A DNA stretch of 64,000 nt from Microbacterium sp. Leaf288 (GTDB taxonomy: Bacteria; Actinomycetota; Actinomycetes; Actinomycetales; Microbacteriaceae). This document shows positions 51,202-60,893 of the stretch, one piece after another; the first letter of the stretch is position 1; each line of letters starts with the position of its first letter. Under the pieces are notes generated by a model. The model searched no databases and was not told where the DNA came from. It was given only the letters and a program-made list of their open reading frames with translations. The position numbers and the translations under genes are program-made. The stretch is taken from the NCBI RefSeq assembly GCF_001422925.1, contig NZ_LMNI01000012.1, forward strand, positions 124,345 through 188,344, read 5' to 3'.

Positions 51202-51582
51202 ATGACGGACGCCCGGGTGTGGACGGTGGAGGATCACCTGAGGGATGCGGACCCCGCCGCGGTCGAGTTGTGGCACCGCATCGACGAGCTGATCCGATCG
51301 TTCGGCCCCGTGACGCATTCGGTCGCGAAGACGACGATCACGTTCAAGGGACCGCGTCGCGGGTTCGCCGGCTTCAGGCCGTGGCGCGCGGGGGTTCGCG
51401 GGTACTTCGACCTCATGCGCGAGCTTCCGCCCGACCCCCGTGTCCTCAGCGCGTCGCCGTACGGACGACGGCTTTTCGTGCACCAGCTCCGCCTCGCCGA
51501 CGCGGGCGAGTTCGACGAGGCTGTCGCGGCCTGGCTGCGGGAGGCGTACGACGTCGGCTGCGGGGCGCACCTCGGTCCGTGA
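51202..51582 (+). CDS. DUF5655-like protein
   Basis: The 126-residue protein has [51 protein letters not shown]. That string of Trp, Phe and basic residues is typical of DUF5655-like proteins, whose function is unknown. GAGACT six bases before the ATG is a degenerate leaderless signal. It is convergent with the APC permease, 18 bases apart. Confidence 0.7.
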   Translation: MTDARVWTVEDHLRDADPAAVELWHRIDELIRSFGPVTHSVAKTTITFKGPRRGFAGFRPWRAGVRGYFDLMRELPPDPRVLSASPYGRRLFVHQLRLADAGEFDEAVAAWLREAYDVGCGAHLGP

Positions 51583-51600
51583 GGGCCGTGGCGCTCCGCT

Positions 51601-53169
51601 TCAGACGAGCCCGCCGTCGATCGACCGGGCGAAGTCTGCCGGGTCCTCGGGAACGAGCACCGGGGTGTCCCGGTTGAGGCTCTCCCCCCGGAAGAACGCC
51701 TTCGCGCGGGGGAAGAGGAACCACAGGACCATGAGCAGCACGCCGAACGCGAGCGAGCCGATGCCGAGCAGGAACGTGCTGCCGACGGGGCCGATGCCAC
51801 CGCCATAGCCGTAGTCGGGGTCGTACATGTCGCTGGCGGACTGCACGAACGCGTACGTCAGCATCAGGGACCCCAGCAGCGGGAAGAGGAACCGGTAGAA
51901 GAAGTTCCTCGCGCTGTTGAACAGCTCCCGCCGGAAGTACCACACGCAGGCGTAGCCGGTGATCGCGTAGTAGAAGGCGATCGCGAGCCCGAGGGACAGG
52001 ATGGAGTCCTGCAGGATGTTGTCGCTGATCAAGGTCATGCCGACGTAGTAGACGATCGCGACGACGCCCATCACGAGCGTCGAGAACGACGGCGTCTTGT
52101 ACCGCGGGTGCACCGTGGCGAACCGGCGGGGCAGTGCCTTGTAGGCGGCCATCGACAGCGTGCCGCGAGCCGTCGGCAGGATCGTGGTCTGCGTCGACGA
52201 GATCGCCGAGATCATCACCGCGACCACCAGCACCCAGCCCAGCGGCCCGAGCAGGCCGTCCTTGATCGCGAGGAAGAAGTCGTCCGCGTTCGCCTCGTTG
52301 CCGAGGCCCGTCCCCGTCTCGCCGAGGCCGGCGTACATCATCGCGGCCACCGTCACGCCGACATAGGTGAAGAGCAGGATGACCGTCGTCAGCAGAGCCG
52401 CACGGCCCGGGATGCGCTTGGGGTCCTTGGTCTCCTCGTTGAGGGCGAGGCACGTGTCCCAGCCCCAGTAGATGAAGAGCGCGAGCAGCACGGCCTCGAC
52501 GAACCCGCTCCACTCGGTGAACGCGAACGGGTTGAACCACGACCAGTCGAACGGCGTCGGGTCCGGCGCCGTGCCGGCGAAGAACTGCCAGAGCGCAGCA
52601 ACCACGAAGATCGCGAGGGCGAGGTACTGGATCGCCAGCAGCACGTTCTGGATGCGCTCGCCGATCTCGACGCCCCGCCAGCTGACCCAGGTCATCGCCG
52701 CGATGAACACCACACCCGTCGCCGTGACGAGCGCAACGTTGTCGGCGAGGAGTGCATCCTCGGGATTTCCCACGATGCCGTCCACGAGCGCCCAGAAGTA
52801 GATGCCGGCGATCTGCGCGAGGTTCGCCAGCACGACCATGCCGGCGACGGCGACGCCCCACCCGCCCATCCAGCCGACCCATGGCCCGAAGGCCTTGGTG
52901 CCCCATGTGAAGGTGGTGCCGCAGTCGGGGACGTCGTTGTTGAGCTCGCGATAGGCGAAGGCGATGAAGAGCATCGGGATGAACGCGATGACGAACGCGA
53001 TGGGCGCCTGCGCCCCGACCGCCAGCACAACGAACCCGAGGGTCGCCACCAGGGAGTAGACGGGCGCGGTCGACGCGAGGCCGATGACGGTGGAACCCCA
53101 CAGGCCCAGCGTGCCCGCGGCGAGTCCCTTGCCCTCGGGGCGGTGCAGATCGATCGGGGATGTGGCCAC
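51601..53169 (-). CDS. APC superfamily amino acid/polyamine permease
   Basis: The 522-residue protein has 12 or more helices. The early GLWGSTVIGLASTAPVYSLVATLG helix resembles the GxG substrate site of APC transporters, followed by AFAYRELNNDVPDCGTTFTWGTKAFGPWVGW and a conserved ALNEETKDPKRIPGRAALLT loop. It would import an amino acid or amine; the substrate is not predictable. TAGCGT six bases before the GTG predicts a leaderless mRNA. Confidence 0.9.
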   Translation of the reverse strand: MATSPIDLHRPEGKGLAAGTLGLWGSTVIGLASTAPVYSLVATLGFVVLAVGAQAPIAFVIAFIPMLFIAFAYRELNNDVPDCGTTFTWGTKAFGPWVGWMGGWGVAVAGMVVLANLAQIAGIYFWALVDGIVGNPEDALLADNVALVTATGVVFIAAMTWVSWRGVEIGERIQNVLLAIQYLALAIFVVAALWQFFAGTAPDPTPFDWSWFNPFAFTEWSGFVEAVLLALFIYWGWDTCLALNEETKDPKRIPGRAALLTTVILLFTYVGVTVAAMMYAGLGETGTGLGNEANADDFFLAIKDGLLGPLGWVLVVAVMISAISSTQTTILPTARGTLSMAAYKALPRRFATVHPRYKTPSFSTLVMGVVAIVYYVGMTLISDNILQDSILSLGLAIAFYYAITGYACVWYFRRELFNSARNFFYRFLFPLLGSLMLTYAFVQSASDMYDPDYGYGGGIGPVGSTFLLGIGSLAFGVLLMVLWFLFPRAKAFFRGESLNRDTPVLVPEDPADFARSIDGGLV

Positions 53170-53175
53170 AGGCCG

Positions 53176-53181
53176 ACGCTA
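53176..53181 (-). promoter_or_regulatory. -10 element (TAGCGT) for leaderless APC permease gene
   Basis: TAGCGT, six bases, GTG at 53169. Confidence 0.55.
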
Positions 53182-53235
53182 TGGCGTGCGAGAAGCACCG
53201 GTCAAGGCATCCGCCCGACGGTCAGGCCGGACATG

Positions 53236-56052
53236 TCACGACGGGAGGACAATGCGGACGGGATCCGCTCCGGCCGAGATGAGCCACGCGCGCCCGGCAC
53301 CGGGCTCGCAGTAGGGCGGTGCTCCGCGGAACCCCGTGAGGACGCGGAGCTCCGACGCGCACGACGCGTCGATCACGAGGTCGTGGTCGCCGCGCACATC
53401 TGCGAGGAGGCGCCACTGCCGCTGCCAGTCGTCGGGCTCCCCCACGACGACCACTCGCGCCGTGGCCACGGCAGCCGGTTCCGCCACGTAGGCTTCGACG
53501 CCGAGCACGCGCACCCCGCGCTCCTCCCAGGCGGCGAGCGCGCGTCGCCCGGCCGGCGAGCGCCGAGCCACGACTCCGGTGAGCGCGGCGGAGGGGATCC
53601 ACGGGGCGTCGGGCTCGAACGACTCTCGCCACGCGGAGGGCGCCATCGCGAGCTGGAGCGTCCGTCCGTCGAGTCGCCCCCGCCCGGAGGGCGCGGCCGC
53701 ATCGAACGTCGAGGGATCACCCCCGGCCGATGCGTGATCGACGCGCGTGGCGTACGGCAGCACGAGCCGACGCGGAAAGAGTTCGGCGATGCGCGACACG
53801 GGACCGGTCAGCCGGTGCGCTCCCACCACCATGAGCACGCCGGCATCGGCGGCCCGGCGCACGAGCGCTTCGATCCGCTCCGTGACGATCTGCGCGTACT
53901 CGGGCGGCAGCCGCGGTGCGACCCCGTCGAGATCATCGACGAGCACCGCCGAGCCGGGGCGCGGCAGCTCCTCGTGCAGTGCGGCGACGGCATCCCAGAG
54001 CCGCTCGGGATGCGCCGGCAGGCGCACCGCCGCCCCGCGCAACTGGGCTTGCACGAGGTCGAGCGCATTCGACACCCCAGACGCCGGCCCTCCGAGCACC
54101 AGCAGCCCACGGTCGGACGCGCCCAGGAACGCGACCGGCTGCCGTTGGTGCTCGGGTTCGTCGGCCAGCCCGAGAAGCACGGCGCCCGCGGGAGGTGCGT
54201 CCCGCTCCGCCGCCGAGCGACCCACGAGATCGTCGAGGGTCAGCAGCTTCGGCAGCTCCGGCAGCCAGGGCCGACGGGGCGCACGGTGCCCGACCTTGAG
54301 CGCGGCCGCCGCGACGTCGGCGGGGGCGGACAGCGCGATTCGCAGCTGCTCGGGACTCGCATCGCCGGCGCGACGGACGAACGCCGCCCCGCGGCCCGAG
54401 ACCCCGCCGGGCAGGCGCGCGGCATCCTCCGTGCCCAGCAGCGCGCGACTGTCGGCCGCGTCGGTCACGCGCAGGCTGATCCGCAGCGGGCAGTTCGCCA
54501 GCAGGTTGTCCCGGATCACCCCCACCGCCCGCTGGGTGCCGAGGATGAGATGGATCCCGAGGGCCCTGCCGCGGGCCGCGAGATCCGCGAACAGACTGTG
54601 CAGCTCGGGGTGATCGCCCAGGAGAGCCGCGAACTCGTCGACCACCACGACGAGCCGCGGCAGCCGTACCCGCGGGTCGCCGATGTCACGGGCGCCGGCC
54701 GCGGCGATCGCCGCCTCGCGACGGCGGAGCTCGGCCCGCAGGCTCTCGATGGCGCGGCGGGCGCCGGAGCCGTCGAGGTCGGTGATGACCCCGGTGACAT
54801 GGGGAACCCCGGCGAGGCCGTCGAACGCCGTGCCTCCTTTGAAGTCCGCCAGCAGGAAGGTCACCTCATCTGAAGAGCGGGTGGCGCAGAGCGCGAGGAT
54901 CCAGGTGATCAGCAGCTCGCTCTTGCCGGCCCCGGTGACTCCCGCGACCACCGCGTGAGGTCCGTCGGCGACGAGGTCGACGAGCACCGGCTCGCTGCGG
55001 CTCGCGCCGATGACCGCAGGGAGCCCGCCGGCCGTGGCCGGCACGGCGGCCAGCAGCGGTGACAGGGCGATCGGCTCCGACGCCCCGCGCCGCAGTCCCA
55101 GGCTGTGGTCGGCGCGAGTGGAGAGTTCGGCGGCGATCTCCTCCGCCTGCCCCCGGGCCACCGCCTCGACGCGCACCGGCACGACCTCGCCGGCGTGCTC
55201 GAGACGCGCGACGCCGGGCGAGGAGATCGTGAGCACCGCCTGGCACCTCGGTGGCAGTGGCTCGCCGGGTCGACCGCGCGCGATGACGAGGTCGGCGTCC
55301 GCGGGGACCACTTCACCGGGACCGACGACTGCCAGCTGTGATCCGCCCCGGCAGTCCCGGTGCGGCAGCGCCTCCATCCAGTCGAGACCGCGCCCGAGGG
55401 GCGGGAGGACATGCAGCTCGTCCGGCGCGAAGGCGAGGCACGCCTGCAGGACCAGCGCCCGCTGGACGGCGGCGGCCAGTGTCTCACCGCCCACGACCAC
55501 CACGCCGGCGGCGAGAGGGAGCGTCACCGGCGCCCCCGCGACGCGGGCCGCGCGACGACGCAGCTCCGCAGCATCCGGATCTCCGTCTCCTCCGGTCACC
55601 CGGACGACGCTCGCGCGCTCGCCCTCGCCGACCACGAGGCACGCATCACGGCCGCCGCGCCAGATCTCGCCGTCGCGGGTGGCGAGGCGCGCGACATCGG
55701 GATGCCGCGCCCACAGCTGCGCCCGCTCGCTCTCGTGACGCGCCGTCACGGCCGCGGAGACCTCGGCGCGGGCGCGCATCGCGTCGGCTGCGGCGCGCCG
55801 GCCGTCGCGGCGGGCGGCGCGGCGTGCGTCGAGCATGGTCGCCGCCGCGATCAGCGGGCCGAGGAGCGCGAACCAGAGGGAGAAGAGGGAGCCGGTGACG
55901 AGCCAGAGCGCGACGGCACCGACGACGGGCACGATCCCGGCCACGAGCGGCAGCGGGGGGCGCGGCGGAGGACTCCACGCTGCTGGCAGCGCGAGCGGCT
56001 CATCGTCGAGGACGCCACCGGTCGCGAAGGTCGAAGGAGCGGTCGAGCGCAT
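53236..56052 (-). CDS. FtsK/SpoIIIE (EccC/YukB-like) ATPase
   Basis: The 938-residue protein has two N-terminal membrane helices (about 36-75), a linker domain (about 90-300), then an FtsK/SpoIIIE ATPase with Walker A GVTGAGKSELL (about 372-382), DFKGGTAFDGL, Walker B VVVVDEFAALL (about 466-476) and the TQRAVGVIRDNL sensor. A second ATPase-like domain (about 620-930) has a degenerate Walker A (GGPASGVSN) and VLVDDLDG. The layout matches type VII secretion ATPases (two helices plus serial ATPase modules). No WXG100 protein is visible. It is 66 bases from a PP2C gene on the same strand. Confidence 0.85.
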   Translation of the reverse strand: MRSTAPSTFATGGVLDDEPLALPAAWSPPPRPPLPLVAGIVPVVGAVALWLVTGSLFSLWFALLGPLIAAATMLDARRAARRDGRRAAADAMRARAEVSAAVTARHESERAQLWARHPDVARLATRDGEIWRGGRDACLVVGEGERASVVRVTGGDGDPDAAELRRRAARVAGAPVTLPLAAGVVVVGGETLAAAVQRALVLQACLAFAPDELHVLPPLGRGLDWMEALPHRDCRGGSQLAVVGPGEVVPADADLVIARGRPGEPLPPRCQAVLTISSPGVARLEHAGEVVPVRVEAVARGQAEEIAAELSTRADHSLGLRRGASEPIALSPLLAAVPATAGGLPAVIGASRSEPVLVDLVADGPHAVVAGVTGAGKSELLITWILALCATRSSDEVTFLLADFKGGTAFDGLAGVPHVTGVITDLDGSGARRAIESLRAELRRREAAIAAAGARDIGDPRVRLPRLVVVVDEFAALLGDHPELHSLFADLAARGRALGIHLILGTQRAVGVIRDNLLANCPLRISLRVTDAADSRALLGTEDAARLPGGVSGRGAAFVRRAGDASPEQLRIALSAPADVAAAALKVGHRAPRRPWLPELPKLLTLDDLVGRSAAERDAPPAGAVLLGLADEPEHQRQPVAFLGASDRGLLVLGGPASGVSNALDLVQAQLRGAAVRLPAHPERLWDAVAALHEELPRPGSAVLVDDLDGVAPRLPPEYAQIVTERIEALVRRAADAGVLMVVGAHRLTGPVSRIAELFPRRLVLPYATRVDHASAGGDPSTFDAAAPSGRGRLDGRTLQLAMAPSAWRESFEPDAPWIPSAALTGVVARRSPAGRRALAAWEERGVRVLGVEAYVAEPAAVATARVVVVGEPDDWQRQWRLLADVRGDHDLVIDASCASELRVLTGFRGAPPYCEPGAGRAWLISAGADPVRIVLPS

Positions 56053-56118
56053 GCGCCCAGTCCAGCGCGAGCCGGATCGACCCGGATCCCCGCAAGCCGG
56101 ATCTGTGGATCGCGGCGG

Positions 56119-56916
56119 TCAGTCCTCGTCTGTGGAGGAGACGTCGTCGGCCGGGCGACCCACATCGAGCACGATGATGGTGATGTTGTCACGGCCGCCG
56201 TTCTCGAGCGCCGCCTCGAGCATGGCGGATGCCGCGTCGCCCGCGTCGGCGTTCTCCTCGAGGAAGTGGCGGATGCCGTAGTCGGTGAGCTCCTTCGTCA
56301 GCCCGTCGGAGCAGATGACGAAGCGGTCGCCGTCGAGAGCGTCCAGCCGCACGTAGTCGGGCGTGACGCCTTCGCTCGGCCCCACGGCACGGGTGATGAC
56401 GTTGCCGTAGGGGTGGTTCTCGGCCTCTTCGGGACTCAGTCGTCCTGCCGCGACGAGTTCCTGCACGACCGAGTGGTCGGTGGTGATCTGCACGATCGCG
56501 CCATCGCGCACGAGGTACACCCGCGAGTCGCCGATGTTCAGCGTGACCCAGTGGGCGGCGTCCCCCGATGTGTCGAGGAACACGCCGGTCACCGTGGTGC
56601 CGGTGCCGTCGTCCGTCGCCTCGGGGTGCGACGCGATGTCCTTGACGGCGCGCGCGAGCGCCTTCTCGATGGTCTTGGGCGTCACCGTGCCGCTGTCGGC
56701 GACGGCGCGGAGTCGCTCGATCGCGCTCGCACTGGCGATCTCACCCCCGACATGCCCACCCATGCCGTCGGCGACGACGAACAGCGGATACGCCGCGAAC
56801 ATCGCATCCTGGTTCACCTCGCGACGGCGTCCGGTGTCGGTCACGGCCGCCCAGGAGAGCTCGAGCACGCCACCGGGAACCGGGACGGCGAGAGACTGGG
56901 TGGAAACTTCGGGCAC
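56119..56916 (-). CDS. PP2C-family protein Ser/Thr phosphatase
   Basis: The 265-residue soluble phosphatase has the PP2C metal-binding motifs: VNQDAMFA, VVADGMGGHVGGE, VTLNIGDSRVYL, FVICSDGL and GGRDNITIIVL, with all expected Asp residues. It resembles PstP/PrpC phosphatases that oppose Ser/Thr kinases. The GTG at 56916 follows GGAGGA; an in-frame ATG at 56952 has no site. TAGTAT upstream is a promoter candidate. It is followed by the FtsK/EccC-like gene, which may be a co-regulated partner. Confidence 0.92.
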   Translation of the reverse strand: MPEVSTQSLAVPVPGGVLELSWAAVTDTGRRREVNQDAMFAAYPLFVVADGMGGHVGGEIASASAIERLRAVADSGTVTPKTIEKALARAVKDIASHPEATDDGTGTTVTGVFLDTSGDAAHWVTLNIGDSRVYLVRDGAIVQITTDHSVVQELVAAGRLSPEEAENHPYGNVITRAVGPSEGVTPDYVRLDALDGDRFVICSDGLTKELTDYGIRHFLEENADAGDAASAMLEAALENGGRDNITIIVLDVGRPADDVSSTDED

Positions 56917-56969
56917 GCCCTGTCCTCCCCGTCGGAATACGCCGGAACCCATCGCCCCGGCGTCCTCAC

Positions 56970-56975
56970 ATACTA
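56970..56975 (-). promoter_or_regulatory. Candidate -10 element (TAGTAT) of the PP2C-FtsK unit
   Basis: TAGTAT lies 54 bases upstream of the GTG start, directly after the stop codon of the upstream ABC transporter gene. Confidence 0.4.
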
Positions 56976-56980
56976 GTGGG

Positions 56981-59026
56981 TTACTCGACGGCGTCTTCGG
57001 ACTCGGCGAGCGCTTCGACGACGATCTGCGCAGTCGTGGGCGGCGGCGACAGCGGCACGGTCGGCACCTCGAGCGCCTCTTCCTCTTCGGCCGCGCCCTC
57101 GAACTGCGCGTTGTAGAGGCGCCAGTACGCGCCCTTCTGCGCGAGCAGCTCGTTATGCGACCCCTGCTCGACGAGCGCGCCGTTCTCCATCACGAGGATG
57201 AGGTCGGCGTCCCGGATCGTCGACAGCCGGTGGGCGATCACGAACGCCGTCCGGTCCTCGCGCAGCCGCGACATCGCTCGCTGGATGAGCAGCTCGGTGC
57301 GGGTGTCCACGGACGACGTCGCCTCGTCCAGGATGAGGATGCGCGGATCGGCGAGGAATGCCCGGGCGATCGTCACGAGCTGACGCTCACCCACGCTGAG
57401 GTTGGTGGCCTCGTCATCGAGCATCGTGTCGTAGCCGTCGGGCAGCGCGTGCACGAAGCGGTCGACGTAGGCCGCCGTCGCCGCGGCGACGATCTCCTCC
57501 TCGGACGCCTCCGGTCGCCCGTACGCGATGTTCTCGCGGATGGTGCCCGCGAACAGCCAGGTGTCCTGCAGCACCATCCCGGTGCGCGCGCGGAGGTCGT
57601 CGCGCGTCATGCGCCGGGTGTCGACGCCGTCCAGGACGATGCGGCCCGAGTCGACGTCGTAGAACCGCATGATGAGGTTCACGAGGGTCGTCTTGCCGGC
57701 GCCGGTGGGCCCGACGATCGCGACCGTGCTGCCAGGCCGCGCGGCCAGCGTCAGCGAGTCGATCAGCGGCTTGTCCTGCGTGTACCGGAATGAGACGCCC
57801 TCGAACTCCAGCCTGCTCGCCGACTCCGGCGCGGTCTCGGCCGGGTCGTCGTCGGGCGTCTGCTCCTCCTCGTCGAGCAGTTCGAACACGCGCTCTGCGC
57901 TGGCGACGCCGGACTGCAGCAGGTTCGCCATCGACCCGAGCTGGCTGAGCGGCTGGGTGAACTGCCGGGAGTACTGGATGAACGCCTGCACGTCGCCGAT
58001 GGACATGAGCCCGGCGGCCACCTGGAGTCCGCCGACGACGGCGATCGCGACGTACACGAGGTTGCCGATGAACATCATCGAGGGCATGATCACGCCCGAG
58101 AGGAACTGCGCCCCGAAGCTCGACCGGTACAGCTCCTCGTTCTCGGCGCGGAAGTCCGCCTCGACCTCCTTCTGGTGGCCGAACACCTTCACGACCGAGT
58201 GGCCGGAGAACGTCTCCTCCACCCGGGCGTTGAGCACGCCTGTCGTCTTCCACTGCTGCACGAAGAGCTTCTGCGAGCGCTTGGCCACGAGCACGGTGAT
58301 GAGGATCGTCAGCGGGATGGTGACGAGGGCGATGACCGCCAGCAGCGGCGAGATGATGAACATCATCGTGAGAACGCCGATCACGGTCAGCAGGGAGATG
58401 ACGACCTGCGACAGGGTCTGCTGCATCGTCTGCCCGATGTTGTCGACGTCGTTCGTGACGCGGCTGAGCAGCTCGCCGCGCTGCACACGGTCGAAGTACG
58501 ACAACGGCAGGCGGTGCACCTTGTCCTCGACCTGCAGACGCAGCCGGTGCATCGCGCGCTGCACCACGCCGTTGAGGATGCGGGCCTGCAGCCACCCGAA
58601 CAGGCTAGAGAACACGTAGACGAGCAGCACCAGCGTGAGGATCCGCGCGAGCTGGTCGAAGTCGATGCCGGCACCGGGCACGAAGTCCATCGCCGCGACC
58701 ATGTTCGCCTGGTCCTGATTGCCCGACGCGACGAGCTGGTCGACGACCTGCTGTTTGGTCACGCCCGCCGGCACCTGCAGCGAGATGAAGCCCGCGAACA
58801 CCACGTTCGTGCCCTCGCCGAGCAGCTTCGGGCCGATCACCGAGAGCGTGACCGACAGGATGCTGAACACGAGCACCACGCAGAGCCGCGGCATGTCCGA
58901 GCGCAGGGTCGCGAGCAGGCGCTTCGCGCTCGGACCGAAGTTCTGCGCCTTCTCGCCGCCCGTCGCCTGACCCATGGGGCCGCGGCCGATCGGCATGCGC
59001 TGCGGTGCCCGCCCCGGCCCGCTCAT
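56981..59026 (-). CDS. ABC exporter half-transporter with canonical Walker B (subunit B)
   Basis: The 681-residue protein has six membrane helices (about 45-360) and a C-terminal ATPase with Walker A GPTGAGKTT (about 452-460), Walker B plus catalytic Glu ILILDEATSSVD, and an altered signature LSVGERQ instead of LSGGQ. It overlaps the upstream half-transporter by ATGA, so both are made together. In a heterodimer its Walker sites pair with the normal signature of the partner and form the active ATP site, and its altered signature faces the partner's degenerate site. An N-terminal Gly/Arg/Pro extension (about 1-35) precedes the helices. The exported compound is unknown. Confidence 0.92.
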   Translation of the reverse strand: MSGPGRAPQRMPIGRGPMGQATGGEKAQNFGPSAKRLLATLRSDMPRLCVVLVFSILSVTLSVIGPKLLGEGTNVVFAGFISLQVPAGVTKQQVVDQLVASGNQDQANMVAAMDFVPGAGIDFDQLARILTLVLLVYVFSSLFGWLQARILNGVVQRAMHRLRLQVEDKVHRLPLSYFDRVQRGELLSRVTNDVDNIGQTMQQTLSQVVISLLTVIGVLTMMFIISPLLAVIALVTIPLTILITVLVAKRSQKLFVQQWKTTGVLNARVEETFSGHSVVKVFGHQKEVEADFRAENEELYRSSFGAQFLSGVIMPSMMFIGNLVYVAIAVVGGLQVAAGLMSIGDVQAFIQYSRQFTQPLSQLGSMANLLQSGVASAERVFELLDEEEQTPDDDPAETAPESASRLEFEGVSFRYTQDKPLIDSLTLAARPGSTVAIVGPTGAGKTTLVNLIMRFYDVDSGRIVLDGVDTRRMTRDDLRARTGMVLQDTWLFAGTIRENIAYGRPEASEEEIVAAATAAYVDRFVHALPDGYDTMLDDEATNLSVGERQLVTIARAFLADPRILILDEATSSVDTRTELLIQRAMSRLREDRTAFVIAHRLSTIRDADLILVMENGALVEQGSHNELLAQKGAYWRLYNAQFEGAAEEEEALEVPTVPLSPPPTTAQIVVEALAESEDAVE

Positions 59027-60756
59027 GCCGCCGCCTCCGCCGCGAGCTGGGATTCCACGATCTCGCGGTACGTCTCGTTGGCCTCGACGAGCTCGTCGTG
59101 TGTGCCGATCCCGACGATGCGCCCGTGTTCGAGAACGAGGATCTGGTCGGCGTGCTGGATCGTCGAGACACGCTGCGCGACGACGAGCCGGGTCGCATCG
59201 GGCAGGTGGGTGTCGAGCGCGCGGCGCAGCGCCGCATCCGTCCTCAGGTCCAGTGCCGAGAACGAGTCGTCGAAGATGTACGACTCGGGACGTTTCACGA
59301 GCGCCCGCGCGATCGCGAGGCGCTGGCGCTGGCCGCCCGACACGTTCGTGCCGCCCTGGGCGATCGGCGCCTCGAGCCCTTCGGGCATCGCACGGATGAA
59401 GTCGGCTGCCTGGGCGAGCTCGAGCGCGGTCCACAGCTGCTCGTCGGTCGCATCGTGATCGCCGTAGCGCAGGTTCGACGCGATCGTGCCCGAGAACAGG
59501 AAGGCGCGCTGCGGGACGAGCCCGACGCGGGTCCAGAGCTCATCGGGGTCGTAGTCGCGCACGTCGACGCCGTCGACGCGGACGCTGCCCGCGGTCACGT
59601 CGAACAGGCGCGGCACGAGGCTGACGAGCGTCGTCTTGCCCGAGCCGGTCGAGCCGATCACCGCCGTCGTCGTGCCCGGCTCGACGGTGAAAGTGACGTC
59701 GTGCAGCACGGCCTCCTCGGCGCCGGGGTACGCGAAGTCGACGTGGTCGAACTCGATGCGGCCGGTGGGGGCCGGAGCCGACACCGCGGTCTCGGGCGCC
59801 GACACCGACGGATCGGTCTCGAGCACCTCGCCGATGCGGTTCGCGCAGACCGCGGCGCGCGGGATCATCACGAACATGAAGGTTGCCATCATGACGCCCA
59901 TGAGGATCTGCATCAGGTAGGTGAGGAACGCGAACAGCGTGCCGATCTGGACGCCGTTGTTCTGCACCTGGAACGCGCCGAACCAGATGACCGCGACGCT
60001 CGAGACGTTCATGACCAGCATCACCGCGGGGAACATCAGGGCCATCAGGTTGCCGGCACGCAGACCTGTCGCCTTCACATCGTCGCTGGCGGCCTCGAAG
60101 CGGGCGCGCTCCTCACGCTCACGAACGAACGCCCGCACGACACGGATGCCGCTCAGCTGCTCGCGCATGATCTGGTTCACGCGGTCGATGCGCTTCTGCA
60201 TCTGGGTGAATGCCGGGACCATGCGCCACACGATGAGCCCGACGATGATGAGCAGCACCGGGATCGCCACCGCCATCAGCCACGACAGGCCGACGTCCTG
60301 GCTGATGGCCATGATCACGCCGCCGATCGCCAGCATGGGCGCCGAGATCATGAGCGTCGCCGACACCTGCACCAGCATCTGCACCTGCTGCACGTCGTTG
60401 GTGTTGCGGGTGATGAGCGACGGGGCGCCGAACTGGCCGACCTCCCGCTGCGAGAACGCGACCACCCGATGGAACAGGTCGCCGCGCAGGTCCCGGCCCA
60501 TGCCCATCGCGAGGCGCGACCCGAAGTACACCGCGACGATCGCGCACACCACCTGCACGAGACTCACGATCAGCATCACGCCGCCGGTCGACCAGATGTA
60601 CGGGATGTCGCCGGTGACGACGCCGTTGTCGATGATGTCGGCGTTCAGGGTCGGCAGCCACAGCGACGCGATCGACTGCGCCAGCTGGAAGACGACCACC
60701 GCCACGATGAGCGGCCACGCGGGACTCAGATACCGCACCAGGAGCTTGCCGAGCAC
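59023..60756 (-). CDS. ABC exporter half-transporter with degenerate Walker B (subunit A)
   Basis: The 577-residue protein has six helices (about 15-300) and an ATPase with Walker A GSTGSGKTT (about 370-378) and signature VSGGQRQR. Walker B reads YIFDDSFSALD, so the catalytic Glu is Asp. This is the pattern of heterodimeric exporters such as TM287/288 and BmrCD with one inactive ATP site. The GTG follows AAAGGA by six bases. It is the first gene of the two-gene unit. Confidence 0.92.
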   Translation of the reverse strand: MLGKLLVRYLSPAWPLIVAVVVFQLAQSIASLWLPTLNADIIDNGVVTGDIPYIWSTGGVMLIVSLVQVVCAIVAVYFGSRLAMGMGRDLRGDLFHRVVAFSQREVGQFGAPSLITRNTNDVQQVQMLVQVSATLMISAPMLAIGGVIMAISQDVGLSWLMAVAIPVLLIIVGLIVWRMVPAFTQMQKRIDRVNQIMREQLSGIRVVRAFVREREERARFEAASDDVKATGLRAGNLMALMFPAVMLVMNVSSVAVIWFGAFQVQNNGVQIGTLFAFLTYLMQILMGVMMATFMFVMIPRAAVCANRIGEVLETDPSVSAPETAVSAPAPTGRIEFDHVDFAYPGAEEAVLHDVTFTVEPGTTTAVIGSTGSGKTTLVSLVPRLFDVTAGSVRVDGVDVRDYDPDELWTRVGLVPQRAFLFSGTIASNLRYGDHDATDEQLWTALELAQAADFIRAMPEGLEAPIAQGGTNVSGGQRQRLAIARALVKRPESYIFDDSFSALDLRTDAALRRALDTHLPDATRLVVAQRVSTIQHADQILVLEHGRIVGIGTHDELVEANETYREIVESQLAAEAAA

Positions 60757-60893
60757 GACGGTCCTTTCCGGCGCGCGGACTCATCCGCTCACGCGGACCG
60801 CGCACGGATAGCGACGCTACGCCTGCGTGCTTTCCGCCGACAGTCCGGCACCTACGCCCTCGGCGAACTCGCCCGACGCGGTGCGTCGAGGCG

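Noticed and set aside
60757-60810. Hammerhead-ribozyme-like string (minus strand GGATGAGTCC ... GGAAAGG) upstream of the ABC exporter
   Set aside because: The core needs CTGATGAG and a CGAAAC block; here the first base pair context and the second block do not match, and no stem I/III pairing is seen.
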